Positions 25,172 through 34,071 of a stretch of DNA of 64,000 nucleotides are shown here, in pieces. Below the pieces are notes generated by a model. It saw nothing but the letters and a program-made list of their open reading frames with translations. It had not been told where the DNA came from and made no database searches. Every line of letters begins with the position of its first letter. Position 1 is the stretch's first letter. Both the position numbers and the translations under genes were made by a program. The stretch is taken from NCBI GenBank assembly GCA_963789885.1, contig CAWBNB010000017.1, forward strand, positions 1 to 64,000, read 5' to 3'. Source of the stretch: DATEDA01 sp963789885. Lineage in GTDB: Bacteria > Pseudomonadota > Gammaproteobacteria > Burkholderiales > SG8-39.

Positions 25172-26149
25172 CTAGTTGTCGAGCCGCGCGCCCGAGACCT
25201 TCACCGCCTGCGCATACTTCTCGTCCGCGGCGCGGATGCGCGCCGCGTACTCGGCGGGCGTGCTGCCGACCGGCTCGATGTCGAGCTGCGCGAACCGCTG
25301 CGCGACCTCGGGCGAGCGCACCGCCTGCGCGACCTCCTGCGACATGCGGGTCACGATCGCGGGCGGCGTGCCCGCGGGTGCAAGCAGCCCGATTTCGGGC
25401 GCGAAGTCGTAGCCGGGCACGCCCAGCTCGGCGACCGTCGGCACGTCGGGCGCGCTCGTCGAGCGCTTGACCGTGCTCACTGCGAGCACCTTCACGCGGC
25501 CGGCTTTCACGTGGGCGGCGATCGAGGGCATCGCCGAATAGGCGATCGTCACGTCGCCGCCGACCAGCGCGGGGATCGACTGGCCCGTGCCCTTGTAGGG
25601 GACATGGACGATCTCGAGGCCGAGGGCACTTTTCAGGGCTTCCATGCTGAGGTGATGGATGCTGCCCACGCCGGAGGAGCCGTAGTTGAGCACCCCGGGC
25701 TTGGCGCGCGCGAGCGCGACAAGCTCGCCGAAATCCTTCACCGGGACCGCGGCATTGGCGACGAGGAACAGGTTCGCGGTCGCGATCAGCCCGACCGGCA
25801 CGAGGTCCCGGTTCGGGTCGTAGGGCAGCTTCGCGTAGAGGTGCGGGTTGATCGCGACCTGGCCGACATCGGCGACCAGGAACGTGTAACCGTCGGGCGC
25901 GGCGCGCGCGACCGCCTCGGAGCCGGTGATGCCGCCCGCGCCCCCGCGATTCTCGATGGTCACCTGCTGGCCCAGGGACTCGGAGACCTTCTGCGCCACT
26001 ACGCGCGCGATCGTGTCCGGGAGGCCGCCGGCGGAATACGGGACGATCCAGCGCACCGGCTTCGACGGATAGCCGTCCTGGGCCGCGGCCGGGGACGACG
26101 CGAGCACGAGGGCAAACGCAACAGCGGCGAGCTTCGACAGGCGATCCAT
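25172..26149 (-). CDS. Bug/TctC family tripartite tricarboxylate receptor protein (second copy)
   Basis: A 325-residue Bug-type receptor with a signal peptide ending PAAAQ and the family opening 'YPSKPVRWIVPYSAGG', then 'VTIENRGGAGGITGSEAV', 'VHVPYKGTGQSIPALVGGDV' and 'APDVPTVAELGVPGY'. A strong GAGGAGGAG precedes the ATG at 26149. Twelve bases separate its end from the start of the methyltransferase gene, so it leads the minus-strand run receptor-methyltransferase-SMP-30. No membrane TctA/TctB genes are present here. The ligand is not predictable, but its neighbours suggest a sugar acid or lactone-forming compound. Confidence 0.92.
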   Translation of the reverse strand: MDRLSKLAAVAFALVLASSPAAAQDGYPSKPVRWIVPYSAGGLPDTIARVVAQKVSESLGQQVTIENRGGAGGITGSEAVARAAPDGYTFLVADVGQVAINPHLYAKLPYDPNRDLVPVGLIATANLFLVANAAVPVKDFGELVALARAKPGVLNYGSSGVGSIHHLSMEALKSALGLEIVHVPYKGTGQSIPALVGGDVTIAYSAMPSIAAHVKAGRVKVLAVSTVKRSTSAPDVPTVAELGVPGYDFAPEIGLLAPAGTPPAIVTRMSQEVAQAVRSPEVAQRFAQLDIEPVGSTPAEYAARIRAADEKYAQAVKVSGARLDN

Positions 26150-26243
26150 GACTCCTCCTCGGGGGCGAAATATACGCTGCCCGCCGCCGGCGCTAAAATC
26201 CGTCGTGCTGGCGGGTGTGCCCTGCCGGCCCCTCCCCTCCCCG

Positions 26244-27149
26244 ATGCCCGTTTCCTTCGACGGCAAGCTCGTAGTCGCCATCTCCTCCCGTGCGCTCTTC
26301 GACCTGGAGGAGTCGAACCGCGTGTTCGAGGAGGAGGGGGTGGAGGCCTACCATCGCTACCAGCTCGCGCGCGAGAACGAGATCCTCGCGCCGGGCATCG
26401 CGCTGCCGCTGGTGAAGAAGCTGCTCGCGCTCAACACGCGCCCACCGGTCCGCCCGCGGGTCGAGGTGATCCTGCTCTCGCGCAACACCGCGGAGACCGG
26501 CCTGCGGATCATGAACTCGATCCAGCATTACGGTTTTGACATCACCCGGGCGGCGTTCACCGGCGGGGAAAGCACCTATTCCTACGTCCCGGCGTTCGAC
26601 GCGCATCTCTTCCTCTCGGCGAACGGCGAGGACGTCCGGCGGGCGCTCGACGCCGGCCACGCCGCGGCGCAGATACTGCCGGCGAACGTCGGCCAGAACG
26701 TCGAGTGGACCGACGAGCTGCGGATCGCTTTCGACGGCGACGCCGTCCTCTTCTCCGACGAGGCCGAGCGCGTGTATAAGAAGGACGGGCTCGACGCGTT
26801 CACCGCGTCCGAGGTGGAGGCGGCGAAGGAGCCGCTCACGGGCGGGCCGTTCAAGAACTTCCTCGCCGCGCTGCATCGCATCCAGTCGGAGTACCCCGCC
26901 GACCGCGCACCGCTCCGCACCGCGCTCGTCACCGCGCGCAGCGCGCCGGCGCACGAACGCGTCGTGCGGACGCTCCGTGCGTGGGGCATCCGCATCGACG
27001 AGGCGCTGTTCCTCGGCGGCCTCGAGAAGGGCCCGTTCCTGAAGGCGTTCGGCGCCGACATCTTCTTCGACGACCAGCACACGCACGTCGAGTCGGCGCG
27101 CAAGTACGTCGCCGCCGGGCACGTGCCCTACGGCGTCGCGAATGAATGA
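26244..27149 (+). CDS. 5'-nucleotidase (cytosolic NT5C1-like)
   Basis: A 301-residue protein of the cytosolic 5'-nucleotidase I family (IPR010394 type). Blocks seen are 'LVVAISSRALFDLEESNRVFEEEGVEAY' near residue 10 with the HAD-like acidic start, 'VILLSRNTAETGLRIMNSI' near 80, 'AFTGGESTYSYVPAFDAHLFLS' near 115, 'DGDAVLFSDEAERVY' near 170, and a C-terminal 'ADIFFDDQHTHVESA'. It dephosphorylates nucleoside monophosphates. The ATG at 26244 is chosen because the upstream extension is non-conserved, but no strong ribosome-binding site is seen. It runs 13 bases before the AsmA gene on the same strand. Confidence 0.85.
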   Translation: MPVSFDGKLVVAISSRALFDLEESNRVFEEEGVEAYHRYQLARENEILAPGIALPLVKKLLALNTRPPVRPRVEVILLSRNTAETGLRIMNSIQHYGFDITRAAFTGGESTYSYVPAFDAHLFLSANGEDVRRALDAGHAAAQILPANVGQNVEWTDELRIAFDGDAVLFSDEAERVYKKDGLDAFTASEVEAAKEPLTGGPFKNFLAALHRIQSEYPADRAPLRTALVTARSAPAHERVVRTLRAWGIRIDEALFLGGLEKGPFLKAFGADIFFDDQHTHVESARKYVAAGHVPYGVANE

Positions 27150-27162
27150 CGCGTGAGGTGAC

Positions 27163-29469
27163 ATGAAAGCATTGAAGTGGATTCTCTGGATCGGCGGCGG
27201 CCTCGTCGTCCTCCTGCTCGTGGTCGTCGCCATCGTCGCGATGACGTTCGACCCCAACCAGTACAAGCCGCAGATCGTCGACCTGGTGAAGGACCGGACC
27301 GGGCGCACGCTGACGATGGACGGCAAGATCGGGCTGACGTTCTTCCCGCGGATCGGCGCCGAGGTCGAGAAGGTGTCCCTGTCGGAGCCGAAGGGCACGA
27401 AGACCTTCGCGAAGATCGAGGAGGCGCGCGTCGCGCTCGCGCTGCTGCCGCTCCTCTCGAAGCAGGTGATCGTCGACCAGGTGACGCTCTCCGGGCTCGC
27501 GGTGGATCTCGTCCGCTTCAAGGACGGCCGCACGAACTTCGACGACCTCCTCGGCGAGAAGAAGCCCGCCGAGAAGCCGGCGCCGAAGGCCGAGGCGCCG
27601 GGCGGGCAGCCGCTCGCGATCGACATCGGCGGGATCTCGCTCCGGAACGCGAGCATCGGCTGGCGCGACGAGGGCGAGGGCACCGACGTGCGGCTCTCGA
27701 ACGTGAACCTGAAGACCGGCCGCATTGCGAGCGGGGTGCCGGGCAAGCTCGAGCTCGCGGCGAAGATCGAGGGCAAGCAGCCGCAAGCGGCGCTGCAGGT
27801 GAACCTGGACACCGGTTATCGGCTGAACTTCGAGACGCAAGGCCTGGCGCTGTCGTCGATCGACCTCAAGGCGACGGGCGACGTGCCCGGGCTCGCCGAC
27901 CTCGACGCGCGGCTCAAGGGCGACACCGTCGACTACGACCCGCAGGCCGGCCGCATCGACCTCGCCGGGATCGAGCTCGCCGCCAAGTCGAAGGACGGGC
28001 TCGACGCGAAGGTCTCGATCCCGAAGCTCCAGCTCGCACCGGACCGGGCCGAGAGCAAGGCGATCACCGGCGCGGTGAAGCTCGTCAAGCCGCAGCAGAC
28101 GATCGACGCGAAGCTCGCGTTGTCGGCGCTCGAGGCAAAGGGCAAGCAGATCCAGTTCGCGCGGTTCGACGTCGACCTCGACGCGAAGACGGGCGATCTC
28201 GCGGTGCAGGGCAAGCTCGGCACGCCGGTTACGCTCCGCCTGGACGCGCACGAAGTCCAGCTTCCGGGCATTGCCGGCGACCTTACCGTGAGCGGCCCCA
28301 ACATCCCGGGAAAATCCCTCAAGGCCGCGGTGAAGGGCGGCGCGCGCGCGGACTGGGGCAAGCGCAACGCGAACGCGGAGCTCGCCCTGAAGCTCGACGA
28401 GTCGAACGTGCAGGCGAAGGTCGCAGTGGCGAACTGGGCGCAGCCGGCGGTGAACTTCGACGTCGTCGCCGACCGGCTGAACGTCGACCGGTACTTCCCG
28501 CCGGGCAAGCCGGGCACGGCGCCGGCCGGGGGCGCGAGCGGCCCCGCCGGGGGGCACGCCGGCGGTGCGGCCGCGGAGAAGCCGATCGACCTCGCGGCGC
28601 TGAAGACACTGAATGCCACCGGCAACGTGAAGGTGGGCGCGCTCCAGGTGCAGAACATCAAGGCCGACAACGTCGCCGCCGGCATCAAGGCAGCCGGCGG
28701 GCGACTCGACGTGAGCCCGATGTCGGCGAACCTCTACCAGGGCACGCTCGCCGGGGCGGCGACGGTGAACGCGAACAACAACGGCTTCGCGCTGAAGCAG
28801 ACGCTCACCGGGGTGAGCGTCGGGCCGCTGCTCCGCGACGTGGCCAACAAGGACGTCCTCGAGGGCCGCGGCAACGTCGCGCTCGACGTGACCACCGCCG
28901 GCAACACCGTTACCGCGCTCAAGAAGGCGCTCGGCGGCACCGCGAACGTCGCGCTGCGGGACGGCGCGATCAAGGGGATCGACCTCGCCGGCACGATCCG
29001 CAAGGCGAAGGTGATGCTCGGGTCGAAGAGCGCGCTCGAGCAGGAGGCGAAAGGCAGCGAGAAGACCGATTTCAGCGAACTCAGCGGGAGCTTCGTCATC
29101 AAGAACGGCGTCGCGCGCAACGACGATCTCAAGGGCGCCTCGCCGCTTCTGCGGCTCGCCGGCGCGGGGGAGATCGACATCGGCGAGGGCCGAATGGACT
29201 ACCTCGTGAAGGCGTCGGTCGTTGCGACGTCGACCGGGCAGGGCGGAAAGGACCTCGCGCAGGTCGCCGGGATCACCGTGCCGGTCAAGATCACCGGTCC
29301 GTTCGACGCGCTCCGCTATAGCGTCGACGTTACTGCGCTCGCCGCCGACGCCGCGAAGGAGGCGCTCTCGAAGGAACTGGAGCGCCGGCTCGGGGGCGGC
29401 AAGGCGGGGCAGCAAGGCGGGAGCGGCGTCGAGGACGCACTGCGCGGCCTGTTCGGCCGGAAAAAGTGA
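27163..29469 (+). CDS. AsmA family protein
   Basis: A 768-residue inner-membrane-anchored protein. A single N-terminal membrane helix (about residues 7-30) is followed by the AsmA opening 'MTFDPNQYKPQIVDLVKDRT' and a long periplasmic beta-rich body with repeats of short strands. Residues about 440-470 form a Gly/Ala/Pro linker, and the conserved C-terminal AsmA block has 'LTGVSVGPLLRDVANKD' and 'LEGRGNVALDV'. AsmA-type proteins belong with TamB/YhdP bridge-like proteins implicated in phospholipid transport to the outer membrane. It is translationally coupled to mutY by a GTGA overlap, an arrangement common in betaproteobacteria. Confidence 0.92.
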   Translation: MKALKWILWIGGGLVVLLLVVVAIVAMTFDPNQYKPQIVDLVKDRTGRTLTMDGKIGLTFFPRIGAEVEKVSLSEPKGTKTFAKIEEARVALALLPLLSKQVIVDQVTLSGLAVDLVRFKDGRTNFDDLLGEKKPAEKPAPKAEAPGGQPLAIDIGGISLRNASIGWRDEGEGTDVRLSNVNLKTGRIASGVPGKLELAAKIEGKQPQAALQVNLDTGYRLNFETQGLALSSIDLKATGDVPGLADLDARLKGDTVDYDPQAGRIDLAGIELAAKSKDGLDAKVSIPKLQLAPDRAESKAITGAVKLVKPQQTIDAKLALSALEAKGKQIQFARFDVDLDAKTGDLAVQGKLGTPVTLRLDAHEVQLPGIAGDLTVSGPNIPGKSLKAAVKGGARADWGKRNANAELALKLDESNVQAKVAVANWAQPAVNFDVVADRLNVDRYFPPGKPGTAPAGGASGPAGGHAGGAAAEKPIDLAALKTLNATGNVKVGALQVQNIKADNVAAGIKAAGGRLDVSPMSANLYQGTLAGAATVNANNNGFALKQTLTGVSVGPLLRDVANKDVLEGRGNVALDVTTAGNTVTALKKALGGTANVALRDGAIKGIDLAGTIRKAKVMLGSKSALEQEAKGSEKTDFSELSGSFVIKNGVARNDDLKGASPLLRLAGAGEIDIGEGRMDYLVKASVVATSTGQGGKDLAQVAGITVPVKITGPFDALRYSVDVTALAADAAKEALSKELERRLGGGKAGQQGGSGVEDALRGLFGRKK

Positions 29470-30557
29470 ACCGGCGCTTCGCGCCGGTGATCGTCCGCTG
29501 GCAGCGCCGCCACGGGCGCCACGACCTGCCCTGGCAGGGCACGCGCGATCCGTACGCGATCTGGCTCGCCGAGATCATGCTGCAGCAGACGCAGGTTTCG
29601 ACGGTCGTCCCGTACTACCAGCGCTTCCGCACCCGCTTTCCCGACATCGCCAGCCTCGCCGCGGCGAGCGAGGACGAGGTCCTGCGCCTGTGGAGCGGGC
29701 TCGGCTATTACTCGCGTGCCCGCAACCTGCACCGCGCCGCGCAGCTCATCGTCGAGCGACATGCCGGCAAGTTTCCGGAAGCGCTCGCCGACATCGCGAG
29801 CCTGCCCGGCATCGGGCGATCGACGGCGGCGGCGATCGCCGGCTTCGCGTTCGGCGCGCGCTCGGCGATCCTCGACGGCAACGTCAGGCGCGTCCTCGCG
29901 CGCCACTTCCTGGTCACCGGGTTTCCGGGCGAGCGCGCGGTCGAGCAGAAGCTCTGGGCGCTCGCGGAGTCGCTCGTCCCGATGCGCGACAACGCGGCCT
30001 ACATCCAGGGGCTGATGGACCTCGGGGCGACGGTCTGCACGACCCGCGCCCCGCAGTGTCCGAGCTGTCCGGTACGCACGACCTGCGGCGCCCGCGCCAA
30101 GGACCGCGTCGGCGACTTTCCCGCGCCCAGGCCGCGGCGGGCGGTCCCGACGCGCCGTACCTCGATGCTCGTGCTCCGGTACGGCGACGAGGTCATGCTG
30201 GAGAAGCGGCCGTCGGTGGGCGTCTGGGGCGGGCTGTGGAGCTTTCCGGAGCTCGCCCGGGGCGAGGATGCGGGCGCCTTGAGCGCGCACCGCTACGGCT
30301 GCGAGACGGGCCGCGTGGAGCGGCTCGGCGTGCTCCGCCACGGGTTCACCCACTTCGCGCTGCATATCACGCCGGTGGTCGCGGAGGTCCGCCGCGTCGC
30401 CTCGCGCGCGATGCAGCCGGGCGTCGTCTGGTTGCCGATTGCCGACGCGCTCGGGGCGGCAGTGCCGGTGCCGGTGCGGAAGCTCCTGCGGGCGCTCGAC
30501 CGGTCAGCGGCGGCCGACCAGCCCACGCTGTTCCAGGAAGCGGTAGAGGATCTGTAG
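29466..30557 (+). CDS. mutY: A/G-specific adenine DNA glycosylase MutY
   Basis: A 363-residue DNA repair glycosylase that removes adenine opposite 8-oxoguanine. It has the helix-hairpin-helix with 'LPGIGRSTAAAIAGFAFG' near residue 115, the catalytic Asp in 'AILDGNVRRVLAR' near 138, the iron-sulphur cluster cysteines C-x6-C-x2-C-x5-C in CTTRAPQCPSCPVRTTC (near 190-206), and a C-terminal NUDIX-like domain for 8-oxoG recognition ('SVGVWGGLWSFPEL'). The GTG at 29466 overlaps the AsmA stop. The 3' end overlaps the convergent LON-domain gene by about 54 bases. Confidence 0.96.
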   Translation: MNRRFAPVIVRWQRRHGRHDLPWQGTRDPYAIWLAEIMLQQTQVSTVVPYYQRFRTRFPDIASLAAASEDEVLRLWSGLGYYSRARNLHRAAQLIVERHAGKFPEALADIASLPGIGRSTAAAIAGFAFGARSAILDGNVRRVLARHFLVTGFPGERAVEQKLWALAESLVPMRDNAAYIQGLMDLGATVCTTRAPQCPSCPVRTTCGARAKDRVGDFPAPRPRRAVPTRRTSMLVLRYGDEVMLEKRPSVGVWGGLWSFPELARGEDAGALSAHRYGCETGRVERLGVLRHGFTHFALHITPVVAEVRRVASRAMQPGVVWLPIADALGAAVPVPVRKLLRALDRSAAADQPTLFQEAVEDL

Positions 30558-31110
30558 CCGCGTGATCGCGCCCTCGAGCTCGAGCAGCTTCTGCTTCGCG
30601 GCGAGCGGGACGGGCAGGATCTCGCACAGCCGGTAGCCGACCCACGAGGCGCTGTCGAGCGCGTGCGGCTCCGCGAACACCGCCTCGCTCTTGTCGGCGA
30701 TCACCAGGCGCAGCAGGTCGGCAAGCGCGGTGTACTGCTCCGGCAGCTCGGCGTCCTCCTCGTTGGCGATCAGCTCGACCCGGGCGCGCAGGAGGTTCTG
30801 CGCGGCGACGGTCGCGTCCAGGATGCGGAAGCGCTGACCGCCGAGCGTGCGCAGCTGCAAGCAGCCCGAGCTGCTGCATGTCCCAGCTGGTGATGGTCGC
30901 GAGACAACCCACGAGCTCGGGGGTCGCCGGCGCACCGACCTCCTTGCCGTTGCGGATCAGGCAGACGCCGAACGGCTGCTCCGCCTTCAGGCACTCGCGC
31001 GTCATGTCCATGTAGCGCGTCTCGAAGACCCGCAGCGGCAGGAGCCCGCCCGGAAAGAGCACCGTGTTGAGCGGGAAGAGCGGCAGGCTGCCGAGGTCGG
31101 GCTGGGCCAT
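30504..31110 (-). pseudogene. LON substrate-binding domain protein, frameshifted
   Basis: The first part from 31110 gives 'LPLFPLNTVLFPGGLLPLR' and 'PFGVCLIRNGKEVG', the opening of the stand-alone LON N-terminal domain family. At about 30855-30870 the frame must shift by one base to continue as 'LRTLGGQRFRILDATVAAQN' and on to 'LEQRGLVGRR' at 30504. Joined, this is a normal ATPase-lacking LON-domain protein of about 200 residues, as often found near mutY in betaproteobacteria. A single indel near the GCAGC-rich stretch explains the break, so error or recent mutation is likely. Confidence 0.8.
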
Positions 31111-31122
31111 GGCGGGCGAAGT

Positions 31123-31746
31123 CTAGCCCTTCGGGGCGCGGCCCCAGCGTGCAGAAATCTCGTTTTCCACGCCGAGATGGTCGAGCACGCGGGCGACCAC
31201 GAAGTCGACGAGATCCTCGACCCGCTGCGGGTGGTGATAGAAGCCGGGATTGGCGGGCAGGACGACCGCGCCGGCGCGCGCGAGGCGGGTCATGTTTTCC
31301 AGATGGATCACCGAAAGCGGCGTCTCGCGCGCGACCAGCACGAGCGCGCGGCGCTCCTTGAGCGCCACGTCGGCGGCCCGCTCGATCAGGTTGTCGGCGA
31401 GGCCGCAGGCAACCGCCGCGAGCGTGCCCATCGAGCAGGGACAGATCACCATCGCGTCCGGCGGGCTCGACCCCGAGGCCATGGGCGCGTACCAGTCGTC
31501 CCGGCCGTAGACCTGCAGGAGCCCGGGCGTCGCCCGGTAGCGCTCGGCGAGGAGCGCGGCGGCGTCCTGCGGCCGCGCCGGCAGCGCGAGGTCGAGCTCC
31601 TGTTTGGCGACGATCTGCGCCGCCTGCGAGTACACGAGCGCCACCCGGATGCGCGCGGCGAGGAGGCACTCGAGGAGCCTCAGGCCGTAGGCCATGCCGG
31701 ACGCGCCGGTCAGCGCGAGCGTGATGTTGCGCGGCACGGCGGTCAT
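31123..31746 (-). CDS. ubiX: Flavin prenyltransferase UbiX
   Basis: A 207-residue flavoprotein that attaches a dimethylallyl group to FMN, making the cofactor for UbiD-type decarboxylases in ubiquinone synthesis. The FMN-binding start is 'TLALTGASGMAYGLRLLECL', the conserved block is 'ICPCSMGTLAAVACGLADNL' with 'IERAADVALKERR', and the C-terminal block is 'RAGAVVLPANPGFYHHPQ'. Length is standard. The ATG at 31746 overlaps the rapZ stop (ATGA), so the two are translationally coupled. Confidence 0.96.
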   Translation of the reverse strand: MTAVPRNITLALTGASGMAYGLRLLECLLAARIRVALVYSQAAQIVAKQELDLALPARPQDAAALLAERYRATPGLLQVYGRDDWYAPMASGSSPPDAMVICPCSMGTLAAVACGLADNLIERAADVALKERRALVLVARETPLSVIHLENMTRLARAGAVVLPANPGFYHHPQRVEDLVDFVVARVLDHLGVENEISARWGRAPKG

Positions 31747-32588
31747 CGCGGGCCCGGGAGCTGCCGGTGCCGCACCAGCACCCGCGTCGTAGCGCGGAAG
31801 CGCGCTGCGAGTCGCTCGACGAACCACACCGAGCGGTGCTGCCCACCGGTGCAGCCGAGTGCCACCGTGAGGTAGGCGCGGTTGTCGCGCACGAACGCCG
31901 GCAGCCACCGCTCGACGAAGTCGCCGATGTCGGCGAGCAGCGCCTGCGCCTGGGGCAGGGCCTCGAGGAACCGCACGACCGGTTCGTCGAGTCCGGTCAG
32001 CGGCCGCAGCTTCGGGTCGTAGAAGGGGTTCGGCAGGGTGCGCACGTCGAACACGAGGTCGGCGTCGAGCGGGATGCCCTGCTTGTAGCCGAACGACTCG
32101 AACGCGAGCGTGAGGCCGGCCGCGTCGGCGGCGACGAGGTCCTTGATCCACGCCCGCAGCGCGTTCGGCGCGAGGTCGCTCGTGTCGATGCGCTGGCCGA
32201 GCTCGCCGACCTCCTCGAGGAGCGCGCGCTCGCGGCGGATCGCCTCGTCGACGGTGGCGTCCGAGCCGGCGAGCGGGTGGGGGCGCCGCGTCTCGGAAAA
32301 GCGCTTGATCAGCGTGTCGTTGGCGGCGTCGAGGAACAGCAGCCGGACGTCGACGCCGAGCGCCTTCAGTGCGCGGATCGACCCGGGCAGCTCGGCGAGC
32401 GCCGCGCCGCTGCGCGAGTCCACGGTGACGGCGACGCGCTCGTAGCCGGCGTCGCGGAGGAAGTCGATCGTCTCGCCGAGCAGCGTCGCCGGCAGGTTGT
32501 CGACGCAGTAGAAGCTCGCGTCCTCGAGGACGTTCAGCGCGACGCTCTTGCCGGAGCCGGAGAGGCCGCTGATGACGACGAGCTGCAT
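31743..32588 (-). CDS. rapZ: RNase adapter protein RapZ (YvcJ family)
   Basis: A 281-residue nucleotide-binding protein. Walker A is 'VVISGLSGSGKSVALNVLED' at residues 4-23, then 'YCVDNLPATLL' near 34, and the C-terminal RNA-binding part has 'ALGCTGGQHRSVWFVERLA' near 250. In enterobacteria RapZ steers RNase E to GlmZ RNA and senses glucosamine-6-phosphate; in betaproteobacteria its partner is not established. The ATG at 32588 (MQLVVISG) is preferred over an upstream GTG. It closes the rpoN-hpf-ptsN-hprK-rapZ region, separated from hprK by the PsiF-like gene. Confidence 0.95.
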   Translation of the reverse strand: MQLVVISGLSGSGKSVALNVLEDASFYCVDNLPATLLGETIDFLRDAGYERVAVTVDSRSGAALAELPGSIRALKALGVDVRLLFLDAANDTLIKRFSETRRPHPLAGSDATVDEAIRRERALLEEVGELGQRIDTSDLAPNALRAWIKDLVAADAAGLTLAFESFGYKQGIPLDADLVFDVRTLPNPFYDPKLRPLTGLDEPVVRFLEALPQAQALLADIGDFVERWLPAFVRDNRAYLTVALGCTGGQHRSVWFVERLAARFRATTRVLVRHRQLPGPR

Positions 32589-32686
32589 GATGCGGGGAGC
32601 ATAGCCCACGGGTTCGCCGCCAGCAAACCGGCGGCGATCCGTTCAGGCCGCATCCTCAGGTCGCGATCAGGGAGGAAAAGACGAGA

Positions 32687-32708
32687 AGCGCGTGCCGAGG
32701 CACGCGCT
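32687..32708 (-). terminator. Hairpin terminator after the PsiF-like gene
   Basis: AGCGCGTGCC pairs perfectly with GGCACGCGCT around a two-base centre (10-bp palindrome). Read on the minus strand it is followed by TTCTCGTCTTTTCC, a T-rich tract, in the 3' direction of the PsiF-like gene (ends 32756). Confidence 0.65.
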
Positions 32709-32755
32709 CCCGAGGGCCGGCTGCCGTTACGCAGCCGCGAGGGCAGGGCCGCCGA

Positions 32756-33048
32756 TCAGCTCGCGCACTTCTTCACGAACGAGTCGCGCGCGGCACCGTG
32801 GAGCTTCTTCTCGTCGGCCTGGGCGTTGCACGCTGCGGTCTTGTCGCCGCCGCCCTTGAGGCAGGTGCTCATGAACGCGTTGCGGTCGTCGCCCTTCATG
32901 CCCTTGTCGGACGCCTGTTTGCTGCAGTTGCTCATGCGCTGCTGCTGCGGTGTCATCTCTTTCTTCGCGTCTGTGGGCCTGCGCCGCAGCGCTGCGGCCG
33001 GCGCACAGCGCGGCGGCGAGACACGGCGGCGATCAGCTGCTGCAGGAT
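32756..33048 (-). pseudogene. PsiF repeat family protein with disrupted signal peptide
   Basis: The C-terminal part (32756 to about 32970) is an intact PsiF domain: 'MTPQQQRMSNCSKQASDKGM', 'DRNAFMSTCLKGG' and 'AARDSFVKKC', with the paired cysteines of this small periplasmic family. Upstream in the same frame there is only Arg/Pro-rich sequence. Pieces of a signal peptide are found in the other frames ('LQQLIAAV', then 'LAAALCAG', then the domain frame), so two single-base shifts would restore an ordinary secreted protein. A GAGGAG lies before ATC, not ATG, at 33046-33048. Decayed gene or sequence errors. Confidence 0.6.
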
Positions 33049-33111
33049 GGTGTTGCTCCTCTACTCGTCTCTCGGAAAGCGCGACCGCGTACGGTCCCGG
33101 CCGTGGACCCT

Positions 33112-34071
33112 TCAACGCCCCCCGTCGGTTCCCGTTGACGCGTCGCGTTCCATCTCCGCCTGCTGGCGCTCCATGAACTCCTCGGTCGAGTTGTAGCCGC
33201 GGAGCTGCAGGATGTAGTTGCGCACCGCCGCCTCGATCAGTACCGCGAGGTTGCGGCCGACCGCGACCGGGATGCCGACCTTGCGGACCGTGACGCCGAG
33301 GATGTCCTCGGCGAGCGCGTGCAGGGGCAGCCGCTCCGCGGGCGGCGCGGCCGACGGCGTCGGACGCTCGAGGTGCACGACCAGCCGCAGGTTCATCCGC
33401 GGCCGCACCGCGGTCTCGCCGAAGATCGTGCGGATGTTGAGCACGCCGAGGCCGCGCACCTCGAGGAAGTCCTTGAGGAGCGGCGGGCAGCGGCCTTCCA
33501 GCGTGTCGGATCCGATGCGCGAGATCTCGACGACGTCGTCGGCAACGAGGCCGTGGCCGCGGCTGATGAGCTCGAGGCCGAGCTCGCTCTTGCCGACGCC
33601 GGAGTCGCCGGTGATCAGGACGCCGAGGCCGAGCACGTCCATGAAGACGCCGTGCCGCGTCGTCATCTCCGCCAGGCTCCGGGAGAGATAGCGGCGCAGC
33701 TTGTCGATGAGCAGCGCGGCCGGGAGCGGCGAGGCGAAGAGCGCGATTCCGCGCGCTTCGGCGACCTGTGCGAGCCGCGGGTGGCCGGGCACGTCGTCGG
33801 CGAGGAGCACCGCGGCGGGGGCGCCCTGCAGCCCGAGCTCGATCAGGCGCTCGAGCCGCGGGCCCTCGAGCGCGGCGAGGTGCGCCTGCTCGTGGCGTCC
33901 GATGACCTGGATGCGATTCGGGTGGATGAGGTTGAGGTGGCCGACGAACGCGGCCGACTCGGTGGCGTCGGCGCGGATGATTGCGCCGCCGCCCTGCTTG
34001 CCGCCTATCCAGGCGAGCTCGAGCTTCTCCGCCGCATCCTCATACAGCCGCGCGACGCTGGTCTGCAACAT
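33112..34071 (-). CDS. hprK: HPr kinase/phosphorylase
   Basis: A 319-residue HprK. The N-terminal domain is followed by the catalytic domain with Walker A 'VLITGDSGVGKSELGLELI' near residue 150, the DD motif 'HGLVADDVVEI' near 172, and the HprK signature 'EVRGLGVLNIRTIFG' near 200. In Gram-positives it phosphorylates HPr on Ser46; in betaproteobacteria it occurs with a partial PTS and probably acts on an NPr/HPr protein. Its start (34071) overlaps the 3' end of ptsN by about 32 bases, so translation is coupled. Confidence 0.95.
   Translation of the reverse strand: MLQTSVARLYEDAAEKLELAWIGGKQGGGAIIRADATESAAFVGHLNLIHPNRIQVIGRHEQAHLAALEGPRLERLIELGLQGAPAAVLLADDVPGHPRLAQVAEARGIALFASPLPAALLIDKLRRYLSRSLAEMTTRHGVFMDVLGLGVLITGDSGVGKSELGLELISRGHGLVADDVVEISRIGSDTLEGRCPPLLKDFLEVRGLGVLNIRTIFGETAVRPRMNLRLVVHLERPTPSAAPPAERLPLHALAEDILGVTVRKVGIPVAVGRNLAVLIEAAVRNYILQLRGYNSTEEFMERQQAEMERDASTGTDGGR

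Noticed and set aside
32589..32609. Upstream GTG start for rapZ
   Set aside because: The extra residues MGYAPRI are not part of the family; the ATG at 32588 starts directly at the conserved MQLVVISG.
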